DNA of 56,218 nt, taken from NCBI GenBank assembly GCA_016213775.1, contig JACQZR010000196.1, forward strand, positions 1 to 56,218, read 5' to 3'. Shown piece after piece: positions 29,012-37,289 of this stretch (its first letter is position 1; every line of letters starts with the position of its first letter). Below the pieces are notes generated by a model, which saw only the letters and a list, made by a program, of their open reading frames with translations, searched no databases and was not told the origin of the DNA. Source of the stretch: Acidobacteriota bacterium (GTDB lineage Bacteria; Acidobacteriota; Terriglobia; Bryobacterales; Bryobacteraceae). The position numbers and the translations under genes were made by a program.

Positions 29012-29980
29012 ATGGCCGACAGACTCCACACTGCACTGTTGCTGGACTCCGGCTTCAAGAAGCACCGGACAGGCGAAGGGCATCCTGAATCCCACCAACG
29101 CTACGATGCCGTAACTCTGGCGTTGCAGCGCAATGGCGTGGCGGATCGCGCGGTGGCTCTGGCTGCGCGCACGGCAACTGAGGATGAGGTAGCGTTGTGC
29201 CATGACCGCGGCTACATCCGCCGGTCAAAGAGCGAGATTGAGGCCGGGCGCGACACGTTATCCAGCGGCGATACAAGCGTGTGCCCGGACAGTTATGAGG
29301 TGGCGCTGCGGGCGGTAGGCGGTGTCTGCAATGCAGTGGATGCGGTGTTGGCGAAGAAGGCTCGCAATGCCTTTTGCGCAGTGCGTCCGCCGGGTCACCA
29401 TGCCACTACGGATCACGGCATGGGATTCTGCGTGTTCAACAACGTTGCGATCGGCGCGAGGCATGCGCAGCGTAAGCATGGGGTGGAGCGCGTGCTCATC
29501 GTCGATTGGGATGTGCACCACGGCAACGGTACGCAGGATGTCTTTTACCGCGACGGGTCGGTTATGTTCTTCTCCACTCACCAGCATCCGTGGTATCCGG
29601 GCACCGGGCTGCATCACGAAAAAGGCGAGGGCAAAGGGGAAGGCAAGATCCTGAACCATCCCTTTCCGGCAGGTAGTGGACGCGCGCAGATCGTGGGTGC
29701 GTTTCAAACGGCGCTGAATTCGGCGGCCAAAACATTCCGGCCCGATCTTGTGATGGTCTCGGCGGGCTTTGACTCCCGGATGGGTGATCCGCTGGGACGG
29801 TTCGCGCTCACAGACGAGGACTTTCGCGATCTGACGTTGCTGATGATGGAGATTGCGGACCATCATGCCCACGGGCGGCTGGTGAGTGTATTGGAGGGCG
29901 GGTACAGTTTGAACGGGCTGGCATCGGGCGTGTCGGCGCATGTGGGGGCCTTGGCGGGGTTGAAAAAGAGTGAGGATTGA
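29012..29980 (+). CDS. Histone-deacetylase-family amidohydrolase
   Basis: 322 residues of the HDAC/acetoin-utilization/acetylpolyamine-amidohydrolase superfamily. Visible motifs are RPPGHHATTDHGMGFC (paired active-site histidines), VDWDVHHGNGTQDVF (Asp and His zinc ligands), FFSTHQHPWYPGTG and VSAGFDSRMGDPLG (third zinc ligand Asp). Length and the N-terminal GEGHPESHQRYDAV match bacterial class II-like enzymes. Expected activity is zinc-dependent hydrolysis of an acetyl or acyl amide from a small molecule or protein. Cytosolic. It stands alone, divergent from the EF-G paralogue with 124 bases between them. Confidence 0.9.
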   Translation: MADRLHTALLLDSGFKKHRTGEGHPESHQRYDAVTLALQRNGVADRAVALAARTATEDEVALCHDRGYIRRSKSEIEAGRDTLSSGDTSVCPDSYEVALRAVGGVCNAVDAVLAKKARNAFCAVRPPGHHATTDHGMGFCVFNNVAIGARHAQRKHGVERVLIVDWDVHHGNGTQDVFYRDGSVMFFSTHQHPWYPGTGLHHEKGEGKGEGKILNHPFPAGSGRAQIVGAFQTALNSAAKTFRPDLVMVSAGFDSRMGDPLGRFALTDEDFRDLTLLMMEIADHHAHGRLVSVLEGGYSLNGLASGVSAHVGALAGLKKSED

Positions 29981-30090
29981 ACGGCAGGGCGATTGTACTT
30001 GAAGTTCAGACCTTGGCGAGTCATGGCTTGGTGCGCGTGACGCAACACGCGAGCTCAGAGATGGCGCCGATCGCGGAGCGACTTTTCGTC

Positions 30091-30127
30091 CCTCGCAGGC
30101 GCGAGGCGGTCGAGACGAGTCTCGACC
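30091..30127. terminator. Tandem hairpins between convergent genes (terminator or REP-like repeat)
   Basis: Two adjacent inverted repeats: CCTCGC/GCGAGG with a 4-base loop (30091-30106), and a perfect 9-bp GGTCGAGAC/GTCTCGACC with a 2-base centre (30108-30127). They lie in the 240-base gap between the HDAC-family gene (plus) and the PIN toxin gene (minus), where a bidirectional terminator would sit. No T run follows, so a dispersed REP-like palindrome is equally possible. I see nothing else convincing in 29981-30220. Confidence 0.5.
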
Positions 30128-30220
30128 CAGCAGGCTGAGATGAGTGCCAGGCAGGAGGCTGAGCCACGGGGACCAATACGTCACGATCAACGGCGTAGCG
30201 TTGAGCCAGGCGAACGATTG

Positions 30221-30634
30221 TCAGGATACGATCTCCACAGGGAAGTGGCGATGCCCGCGCCGTACGCGATACGTTTCGAAGTCCTTGCGATCGATGGTGA
30301 AGACTCTCCGCGTGCCCAGCGCTTCGGCGGCGGCGACGAGCGATGCGTCGGCCAAATCCATCGGATGATCAGCGTATCGGTCCATGAGTTCGAAAGCTCG
30401 AGTTAACCACGCTCGATCGAGGAACCACACGGACAACCCACCGATTTCGACGAACTCCCTCAGACGATCGGAGCCGATGCTGGCCGGTCCCAGCATGTGG
30501 AACGCCTCGGTGAGTACGGGGATGGTGGTGAGTATGGGCTCTCGGATTTCCTTCAGGGTGATGCGGCACCGGTTGTGGTTTTCGTCGTGGGGATCGAAGA
30601 GAGCGACTAACGGCCCCGTATCGACCAGAATCAT
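30221..30634 (-). CDS. PIN-domain toxin (VapC-like ribonuclease)
   Basis: 137 residues, typical VapC length. Acidic PIN-site residues are visible: Asp5 in MILVDTGPLVALFD, a Glu in LTEAFHML, Asp in PMDLADASLVAAAE, and a late FTIDRKDFETYR. The family cleaves RNA with Mg2+ and is blocked by its cognate antitoxin. Its start overlaps the stop of the upstream antitoxin gene by 4 bases (ATGA), the classic layout of a type II toxin-antitoxin operon. Confidence 0.88.
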   Translation of the reverse strand: MILVDTGPLVALFDPHDENHNRCRITLKEIREPILTTIPVLTEAFHMLGPASIGSDRLREFVEIGGLSVWFLDRAWLTRAFELMDRYADHPMDLADASLVAAAEALGTRRVFTIDRKDFETYRVRRGHRHFPVEIVS

Positions 30635-30891
30635 TTCCGCAACTTCTTACGAAGCATCATAATTACACCGTGCCGCGTCTCGGAGGAGGGTGCGTTCGAA
30701 TATCCACCAGGGCCGAGATCGAGCCGCTCGTAAAGGTCATAAGGACGTTGCCCCTGTGCGCCCCGGACCTGCTGTTTCAGAGATCGGAGCCCCTGCTTCA
30801 GCGCTTCGGAAATCGGCAACCCGGTGGCTTCGCGGATTTGCCGCAAAGTAGCCTCATCTTCGTGGTCGAGTCTCACAGTCCGTATCGCCAT
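30631..30891 (-). CDS. Ribbon-helix-helix antitoxin partner of the PIN toxin
   Basis: 86 residues. The N-terminal 45 residues (AIRTVRLDHEDEATLRQI, LPISEALKQGLRSL) have the beta-strand then two-helix pattern of CopG/ribbon-helix-helix DNA-binding proteins. The C-terminal part (QRPYDLYERLDLGPGG) would wrap the toxin. It would neutralise the PIN protein and repress the operon. The likely operator is the direct repeat just upstream. Confidence 0.82.
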   Translation of the reverse strand: MAIRTVRLDHEDEATLRQIREATGLPISEALKQGLRSLKQQVRGAQGQRPYDLYERLDLGPGGYSNAPSSETRHGVIMMLRKKLRK

Positions 30892-30900
30892 TCTCTCACC

Positions 30901-30919
30901 GTATTACCGAGCGTATTAC
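30901..30919 (-). promoter_or_regulatory. Direct-repeat operator candidate for the toxin-antitoxin operon
   Basis: Two identical heptamers GTATTAC at 30901-30907 and 30913-30919, 12 bases apart centre to centre, end about 9 bases upstream of the antitoxin start codon. Ribbon-helix-helix antitoxins commonly bind such repeats cooperatively, so autorepression is likely. Confidence 0.55.
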
Positions 30920-30974
30920 ATCCCGGAGGGCCTGTCAAACAGGCTGGGTGAGTTGGACCCAACCTGCCTTTACG

Positions 30975-33900
30975 TTAGCGCGAAAAGTAGCCCGTAATCT
31001 CCAGCGCCACATGAGTAGTCCCCGCCACCTTGATATTGATGCTCCCGCTGGTTGACCCCGGGACGATCGCGGAATTGGACACCGTCTGCCCCTGGAACGC
31101 GTTGAGCTGCGAGACGCCCGGCCACACCACTCCCGCGGGCCACATACTCAGGAACGGCATTCCCTGACCACCGGGCGTGGCCGTCGCGTTGATGGCCCAT
31201 GCTTGCGGACCGGTGGGCAGTCCTGGGCAGCGCGTCGACGCCGGCAGTGTCACCGTACGGTCGGTCCCCGGTGTCATCACAGGGCCGCCGAATGCGCCCG
31301 TGAACGAGGTGTCCTGCGTGTTGAGAAACCGGCACTGCGGTACGGGGTAGAAGGACAATCCGCGGCCGGTGCCATCGTCGGGAGCGAAGTAGCCGTTCAC
31401 ATCCAGAATGAGGTTGGTGGCATCGTAAGCGAAAACGTTGATGCTGCCGTCGGAGACGCGCGCGGGCACGATGGCACTGTTCGCCAGCGCATAGCCGAAG
31501 ACAGAGTTCGTGTTCGAGATCACCGGCTGCGTCTGGCCCGTGGGCCACGCCGTGACGTAAGCTACCGGAGCGCCGTCGGTGAGTTCACCGGGCGCGAGCG
31601 TCATCTGCAGCGAATACGCATTGGCCGCCGGTATCTGGCAGTTGGCGGTGCGAATCGGAGAGCCGGGAATGCGGAAGGTCCGCGTCTCCGACCTGTTCAT
31701 CCGCTGATTGCCGTAGGGCTGTGGAAGCTGGGAGTATATGGGCCCGCGCGTGTCCACCGCGCGGCACGGCCCAATGGGGTAGTAGAGCAGGCCGCCTGAA
31801 TTCGCATCATCGGTGAAGTAGCCGAAGATGTCCAGCGCGAGGTTGGTGCTGTTGCTGCTGTAGACGCTGATCGACCCGCCCGTGCCGGCACGCACGATGG
31901 CCGTGTTGGCGATGTAGCCCCCCGTCGTTGTCGCTAGTGTGCGGAATTCGGGGCGGGCCTCGCCGGTGGGCCACAACGTGAGCGTGTCCACGGGGCCGGT
32001 CGCGTTGATCAACGTGTCGAGCGTGGCGTTCAACACGAACGCCTTGGCACTTGCCGGGATGGCGCAGTTGGGCGATGCTGTGACGGGAATAGTCCGCACC
32101 GCGCCGGCGGCGAGCGATGGCGGGCCGTAGTTCCCGCTCCACGTGGTTCCGGCATACTGCGCGCGCGTTTCCAGAATGCGGCACGGCGTCATGGGTACAA
32201 AGCGCATGGCGGTGGGCGTGAATGGCGGCGCTGTCGTGCCTTGCGTCGCGCTGAGCACAAGCTGCCCGGCGCCCGAGATGTTCCAGGCGCTGGCTTCGAT
32301 GTAATAAGTCTGCCCTTGGATCACCGGAATCGTGATCTGCGATCGCGGCGTCGTCGTCCAATTGGCGCTGCATGCCAGCTCCGTAGCTGCCGACGGCGTC
32401 CCGGAATAGGCGCTGAGCACGGTGTAGTAATCGCTCCCCTGGGCGTTGATGTTGAGCGTGCCAGTGTAGCTTGCGGTATAGATGTACCACGCTGTGGCCG
32501 AATCCGTGCGCCCGGTGGTGCAGGAGTGAACCGGATCGCCGGCGTTGATGGTCGCCTGGAGTGTGCTCACGCTCGAAGTGAAGGGCAGAGAAGAAATCCG
32601 GGTGGCGGTGGAAGGCTCATCATTGGTGAAGGCGCTCGACTGGTTGGCCGCGCTCACGTTCAACACCATCAGTCCCCCGTTTCCAGGCGTGAAATCGTCG
32701 TACTCGCTCACTTCGATGTAATACGTCTGGCCCGCGGTGACAGAGACCGCGGCGGCGGAGCTGTACGTGGCGCCGTTAGCGTCGTCGCTGCAGGCCACTT
32801 CGTTCGCTTGCGACACGTTGGTGCGATAGACGCTGAGGACGGTGTCGTATTCGCTGCCGTACGTGTTCACATTCAGGGTGCCCGTGAAAGTGGGGACTAC
32901 TCTGAACCAGACGGTGCGCAGGCCCTTGAAATTGGATTCGCAACTGTGGCCTGGATCGGTGGCGCTGGCGGTGGCGCGGGTGATGTCCTGCTGGATGGTA
33001 TACGGCAGCGAGGGGATTGCGACGGCGGTAGAGATTTCATCATTGGGCACGGCGATGCCCGTGGCCAGGACGTTGAGCATGAGCGTTCCACCCGCACTCG
33101 CTTGGTACGACGAGACCTGGATCCAATACGTCTGCCCGGAGGTGACCGTCACCGAGGTGTCGGATTGGTAGCTGAGGCTGTTGCCGTCGTCATTGCAGCG
33201 CAGTTCATTGCCGGCGCTCGCGAAGCCGCCGTAGATGGCGAGCACGGTGTCGTAACTGCTGCCGATGGTGTTGACACGCAGCGTGCCGCTGAAGTTGGAA
33301 ACATAGCGGAACCAGACAGTGTGGCCGTCCTGGCTGGAGGTGCAACTGTGAATGGGATCGAGGTTATTGGTGGTGGCCGAAGCTGTGGATTGGGTGGCGT
33401 TGTAGGGCAGGCTGGAGATGACGGCGGCGGTGTTGGATTCATCATTGTTGCTGACAACTGTGGCTTGTGAACGGACATTCAGGAATGCGTTTCCGCCGAT
33501 GGCTGAATCGCCAACCGCGCTCACCTGAATGTAGAGCTGCTGGCCCATGGTGACGACAACCGTGACGGCGCTGTTGACCGTGGACTGATCGGGAGGATCG
33601 TCGTTGCAGGCCATTTCCCTGGTGTCGGCGACGAGGCCGTCGTAGACGCTGAGGACAGTGTCGTAGTCACTGCCGTAGGTGTCGATGCGCAGGGCTCCGG
33701 GGGAAGTGACGAAATAGCGGTACCAAACCGATTTCGTATCCTTGGCGCTGGTGCAGGCATGCACCGGATCGGCGATGCCCTGCGTTGCTCCCAGTGTTGC
33801 CTGAGACACCGAGTAGGGAATACCCGTGATCGTCACCGCCCCCGCGGGTTCGTCGTTGACGACGCCGCCGGTGGGTGCGGCAAAGCTGGCGGTGACGGTG

Positions 33901-36290
33901 CGCGCGGCGGTCATGGCGACGCTCTGCGGATTGACCGAGCCAGCGAGGCTGGCGCTCCATGAGGAGAAGGAAAAGCCACCGTTGGGAACGGCGCGCAACA
34001 ACACCGATGTATTGGAATTGAAGTAGCCATCGGGAGAAGTTGGCGTTGCCGTGATGGATCCGGCGCCGGCGGGGTTCACGGTGGTTGTCAATAGATATTG
34101 CGTGGTATAGCCGGCGGTGAACGCGGCTCCGGCGGACGCGGTCACAGTGTGGCTCTGTGCGCCGCCGTCACTCCAGTTGGCGTAGACGTAGCGGATCCCG
34201 CCGGAGCCTTGCGAAGTTGGCGCGCTCACGCTGTGCGTTGTGCCGTTGGTCCAGTTGAAGGACTGCGGCGCGGTGTATGTTGTGCCGTCGACAACGATGC
34301 TGAGCCCGGGCGGATTGGAGGTGACGGTGTTGGACGACAGCGTGCGGAAGTTGGCGGTCACCGTGCGCGGAACGCCCATGCTGGTGCTGACCGGCGATGT
34401 CGTTCCGCTGGCGTCTCCTGTCCAGTTGTTCAGCGCGAAGCCGGCGGACGGCATGGCCGTGAGCTGCACCAGTGCTCCGCTCGCGTAGTAGCCGTCGGCG
34501 GAGGCCGGGTTGGCTGTCACCGTGCCGCCACCCGCGGGGGTGACGCTGGTGGTCAACTGGAACTGCGTGTTGAAGGTGGCTGTGAAGGTGGCTGCCGCCG
34601 CGGGCGTCACGATGTTGTGAGTCTGCGCGCCGTTGTCACTCCAACCAGCGTAGACATAGCGCGTCCCACTCGATCCCTGCGTCGAAGGGACTGTGACGGA
34701 ATGACTGCCGCCGGCCGTCCAGTTGGAAAACAGTTTGGGCGCCGTGTATGTGGCCCCGTCGACCATAACGTTCAGGCCTGGAGGGTTGGTGGTGATGGTG
34801 ACGGGCACGGCGTTCGGCGTGGTTGCTCCGGTGGCAAAAACTTTGACGCACACGTTGCCGGTGGAGTAACGGGTAGTGAGGTCCGTCCAGGTGCTTCCGT
34901 TGGAGCTGATGTAGCTCTGGCCGGCCCGCGAGGACGCCCGGCTGCTGTAGTTCGGAATGGCGTACTCGATCGGGATCGGATAATTGAAACCCGGGGTCTG
35001 CAACTGCACCACCACCGAGAAATTGCTGCCCGAAGTTACGTTGACTGGCGCAGCCAGGCGGATTGTGTGGTAGCCGGCCGTCGCAGAAGTGCCGGTGGTA
35101 GTGCCGGCGAGCACGCCGTTGGAAGGGTTGCCCTGTACGTTGGTGTAGATGCGGATGGTATACGGTGACGCCGGCGATCCGACGTAGAAACTCACTGCGC
35201 TCACCGCCTCGCTGGCCGATGCCGCGAAAACGTTCGCGAACCATGCCGTGTTGCTTGAGTAGCCGTAGCTGCTCACCCATCCAAGATCATCGTATTGATA
35301 AGCCCGGGTGAAATTGGTGGCGTCCTCGGTACCGGCGAACGCCCACATATCTGAAGTACGGCCGAAAGCGGAATCATAATAGGAAACGTAGAAATAGCCG
35401 TTGTCCCCCCAATTGCCGCCCCAACTGTTGCGGACGATGAAGGCGCCGTTCGCCTGGGGCGGCACGTTGAACTTGTTGCGGTCGAAGTTGTCGTCCCACC
35501 CCACGATGGCAACGGCATGATTGATGGACTTGTTGCCGGAATAATAGTACGACTTGTTGGTGCTGTTGTAGTAATTCACGTCGTCCATCATCATGTGGAC
35601 ATAAATGGCGCCGTATTGCATTACCGCGTCTTTCCAGCCATCGTTATCCGTGGAATTGGCGCGGCGAGGGACAAGGACGGCATCCTGCAGGTGGCGCGCG
35701 ATCTGCACGGTGGCGGGCGAAGTGTTAGCGTCCACGGCCTGATAGGGATCTTCCGATTCCTTGACGATACCGGACCAGCGGGCGGCATAAGCCATGGCCA
35801 TATGGGCATTGCCGCCATCGCAAGGGGTCCAGTCGAAGCCGGCCGTATTCTTCATGTGATTCTCGGAGAAATCATTCACCGACCCCGGCAACAGCGCGGA
35901 CTCGGTTGATCCCATGACTGCGAATGCCCAGCAACTGCCGCAATTGCCCTGATTGCGAATAGCGGGGAGCCGTCCGAGACCGCGTAGATCGTATGTGGGT
36001 GGCAGGGTGATGCCGGGAACGCGCGGCGGAGCGCCCAACCGGCGTAGATGGCTCATATCGGACGGGGTTGGAATCAGGCCGAGCGGCTGGCCCGAACCGG
36101 TTCGCTTGTCATAGCCACCGGCTGCATACAACGCTTTAAAACTGCGGAAAGCCGGGCTCCACGGAGCTTCACTACCTTTGGGCTCGGACGCGGCTTCATC
36201 CGTTTGCGCCATTCCTACGATGGCGAGTCCGATCGCCCCCAGCACGACGACAATCGGGACAACATAATACGACAGCCGGTTTCGGGACAT
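30975..36290 (-). CDS. Giant secreted papain-like (C1A) cysteine protease with repeat domains
   Basis: 1771 residues. An N-terminal hydrophobic segment (VVPIVVVLGAIGLAIVG) serves as signal or anchor. The C1A protease domain (about 95-310) has Gln114 and nucleophile Cys120 in QGNCGSCWAF, His258 in INHAVAIVGW and Asn288 in VRNSWGGNWG, so it should be active. A lectin-like beta domain (about 310-495) follows, then two copies of an InlB-type repeat unit (GYYASGALVQLTA, GYFNSNTSVLLRA). Four pre-peptidase-like beta domains come next, each with an NDE start, a W(F/Y) core and GSxYxTVLS. Three C-terminal repeats (PCRxxxTR, ending GYF) resemble a domain known in actinobacterial secreted proteins. It probably digests or binds extracellular polymers. 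Confidence 0.9.
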   Translation of the reverse strand: MSRNRLSYYVVPIVVVLGAIGLAIVGMAQTDEAASEPKGSEAPWSPAFRSFKALYAAGGYDKRTGSGQPLGLIPTPSDMSHLRRLGAPPRVPGITLPPTYDLRGLGRLPAIRNQGNCGSCWAFAVMGSTESALLPGSVNDFSENHMKNTAGFDWTPCDGGNAHMAMAYAARWSGIVKESEDPYQAVDANTSPATVQIARHLQDAVLVPRRANSTDNDGWKDAVMQYGAIYVHMMMDDVNYYNSTNKSYYYSGNKSINHAVAIVGWDDNFDRNKFNVPPQANGAFIVRNSWGGNWGDNGYFYVSYYDSAFGRTSDMWAFAGTEDATNFTRAYQYDDLGWVSSYGYSSNTAWFANVFAASASEAVSAVSFYVGSPASPYTIRIYTNVQGNPSNGVLAGTTTGTSATAGYHTIRLAAPVNVTSGSNFSVVVQLQTPGFNYPIPIEYAIPNYSSRASSRAGQSYISSNGSTWTDLTTRYSTGNVCVKVFATGATTPNAVPVTITTNPPGLNVMVDGATYTAPKLFSNWTAGGSHSVTVPSTQGSSGTRYVYAGWSDNGAQTHNIVTPAAAATFTATFNTQFQLTTSVTPAGGGTVTANPASADGYYASGALVQLTAMPSAGFALNNWTGDASGTTSPVSTSMGVPRTVTANFRTLSSNTVTSNPPGLSIVVDGTTYTAPQSFNWTNGTTHSVSAPTSQGSGGIRYVYANWSDGGAQSHTVTASAGAAFTAGYTTQYLLTTTVNPAGAGSITATPTSPDGYFNSNTSVLLRAVPNGGFSFSSWSASLAGSVNPQSVAMTAARTVTASFAAPTGGVVNDEPAGAVTITGIPYSVSQATLGATQGIADPVHACTSAKDTKSVWYRYFVTSPGALRIDTYGSDYDTVLSVYDGLVADTREMACNDDPPDQSTVNSAVTVVVTMGQQLYIQVSAVGDSAIGGNAFLNVRSQATVVSNNDESNTAAVISSLPYNATQSTASATTNNLDPIHSCTSSQDGHTVWFRYVSNFSGTLRVNTIGSSYDTVLAIYGGFASAGNELRCNDDGNSLSYQSDTSVTVTSGQTYWIQVSSYQASAGGTLMLNVLATGIAVPNDEISTAVAIPSLPYTIQQDITRATASATDPGHSCESNFKGLRTVWFRVVPTFTGTLNVNTYGSEYDTVLSVYRTNVSQANEVACSDDANGATYSSAAAVSVTAGQTYYIEVSEYDDFTPGNGGLMVLNVSAANQSSAFTNDEPSTATRISSLPFTSSVSTLQATINAGDPVHSCTTGRTDSATAWYIYTASYTGTLNINAQGSDYYTVLSAYSGTPSAATELACSANWTTTPRSQITIPVIQGQTYYIEASAWNISGAGQLVLSATQGTTAPPFTPTAMRFVPMTPCRILETRAQYAGTTWSGNYGPPSLAAGAVRTIPVTASPNCAIPASAKAFVLNATLDTLINATGPVDTLTLWPTGEARPEFRTLATTTGGYIANTAIVRAGTGGSISVYSSNSTNLALDIFGYFTDDANSGGLLYYPIGPCRAVDTRGPIYSQLPQPYGNQRMNRSETRTFRIPGSPIRTANCQIPAANAYSLQMTLAPGELTDGAPVAYVTAWPTGQTQPVISNTNSVFGYALANSAIVPARVSDGSINVFAYDATNLILDVNGYFAPDDGTGRGLSFYPVPQCRFLNTQDTSFTGAFGGPVMTPGTDRTVTLPASTRCPGLPTGPQAWAINATATPGGQGMPFLSMWPAGVVWPGVSQLNAFQGQTVSNSAIVPGSTSGSINIKVAGTTHVALEITGYFSR

Positions 36291-36350
36291 AATCCGTCCG
36301 TTTCATGAAAATTACTCGCACCACTTTAGCGCAATCGGACTCCTCGGGGG

Positions 36351-36632
36351 TTAGGCGTTCTTCTTGCGTGGAGCCGTTGATTTCTCTTTCAGGCGGTGAC
36401 TGTCGGCCGCCGTCAGATCGAGCCCGTAGATTTCGCGGAAGCGCTCGATCAATTTCAAGGACTCAGCTCCGAATGGGGTCTTATTGTCGAAGGCGTGTAG
36501 GACAATGCCTTCCAGGAGATCGCCGAGGGTGAGGTCGTGGAATTCGGCGAGGGCCTTGAGTACCTTGAGGATGCGCTTCTCGATGCGAACGCCGGTTTGA
36601 ATGCGTTCGATTTCTTTAACGATGGTGGTCAT
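36351..36632 (-). CDS. Small helical protein, possibly ribbon-helix-helix-like
   Basis: About 93 residues from ATG 36632, which overlaps the stop of the cupin gene upstream (ATGA, 36629-36632). Longer in-frame starts reach into that gene and look spurious. The sequence (RIEKRILKVLKALAEFHD, LTLGDLLEGIVLHAFD) is helical and resembles the dimerising half of a ribbon-helix-helix protein, ending in a Lys-rich tail. I cannot assign a function. Coupling to the cupin gene suggests a shared role or regulation. Confidence 0.65.
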   Translation of the reverse strand: MTTIVKEIERIQTGVRIEKRILKVLKALAEFHDLTLGDLLEGIVLHAFDNKTPFGAESLKLIERFREIYGLDLTAADSHRLKEKSTAPRKKNA

Positions 36633-37288
36633 TTCTTTTCTCCAGACGGTTTGGTTTTGAGTTCGATGCGGACGGTTTCCACGGACACTGCCTTTTGAGG
36701 CGCACCCGCCGTGTGCCAGGCGAAGCTGCGGTCGTTCAGATTCACGATCACCGCCGGGTAAGTGGTAGAGGGACAAGCCTGCCGCGGCGCGCAGACGGCA
36801 CGGCTGATGCGCATCTGACCGTTTTCGAACGGCGTCCTGTCCTCGGGCGGTTTGCGCACGTGTTCGGATTTCTTTTCCGGCCGTTCCGTCTTTAATTCGA
36901 TTCGCAGAAATTCAGATTCAATATCACCCGGGTATTCCACCACGTGGGTTTCCAGGGAACCTGAATGATAACGGATGCCGCCTTTCTTCACCGGACTGCG
37001 TTTGGCCGTAAATGCGGGGTGGATGTGGCTGAAGTGAACCGGGCCGCCGTCGGTGAGATAGACGAAGACCGTGGGCAGATCGGGGTGTTGATGCTCGGGC
37101 AGCTTATCGCCCGGGCGATAGATGGCGCGCGACACCCGCACCCAGTCGTTGTCGAGTTCCAGGGTGTAGTTGCGCGGGGCGGTTGTATACGGGTTTTGGG
37201 CAACGGCGGCGAGTGGCAGCATCGCCGCCAGCAGAAGCGCGTACCGGATAGTTGCGTGGTACATGTGTACCAATGTACCACGGTACAT
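36629..37288 (-). CDS. Exported cupin-like protein
   Basis: 219 residues from ATG 37288, one base after the stop of the propeller gene upstream. An alternative start at 37264 leaves a clean signal peptide (YALLLAAMLPLAAVAQ). Residues about 40-120 read as a cupin (VSRAIYRPGDKLPEHQHPD, then HFSHIHP), with histidines that may bind a metal. The second half (about 140-210) looks like a degenerate repeat without the histidines. No enzyme activity can be named. The gene follows the NHL-propeller gene and precedes the small helical protein. Confidence 0.72.
   Translation of the reverse strand: MYRGTLVHMYHATIRYALLLAAMLPLAAVAQNPYTTAPRNYTLELDNDWVRVSRAIYRPGDKLPEHQHPDLPTVFVYLTDGGPVHFSHIHPAFTAKRSPVKKGGIRYHSGSLETHVVEYPGDIESEFLRIELKTERPEKKSEHVRKPPEDRTPFENGQMRISRAVCAPRQACPSTTYPAVIVNLNDRSFAWHTAGAPQKAVSVETVRIELKTKPSGEKK
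37257..37288. repeat. Paired palindromes with TACA/TGTA cores at the cupin gene start
   Basis: Two abutting inverted repeats: TGGTACA/TGTACCA with a 2-base centre (37257-37272) and ATGTACC/GGTACAT with a 2-base centre (37273-37288). Four TACA-type half sites in 32 bases suggest a repressor operator (TACA/TGTA cores occur in BlaI/MecI-type operators) or a strong RNA hairpin at the junction of the propeller and cupin genes. Both candidate cupin start codons lie in it. Confidence 0.5.
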
Positions 37289-37289
37289 G

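Noticed and set aside
30901-30919. A short CRISPR-like repeat
   Set aside because: Only two 7-base copies 12 bases apart; no array or cas gene in the window.
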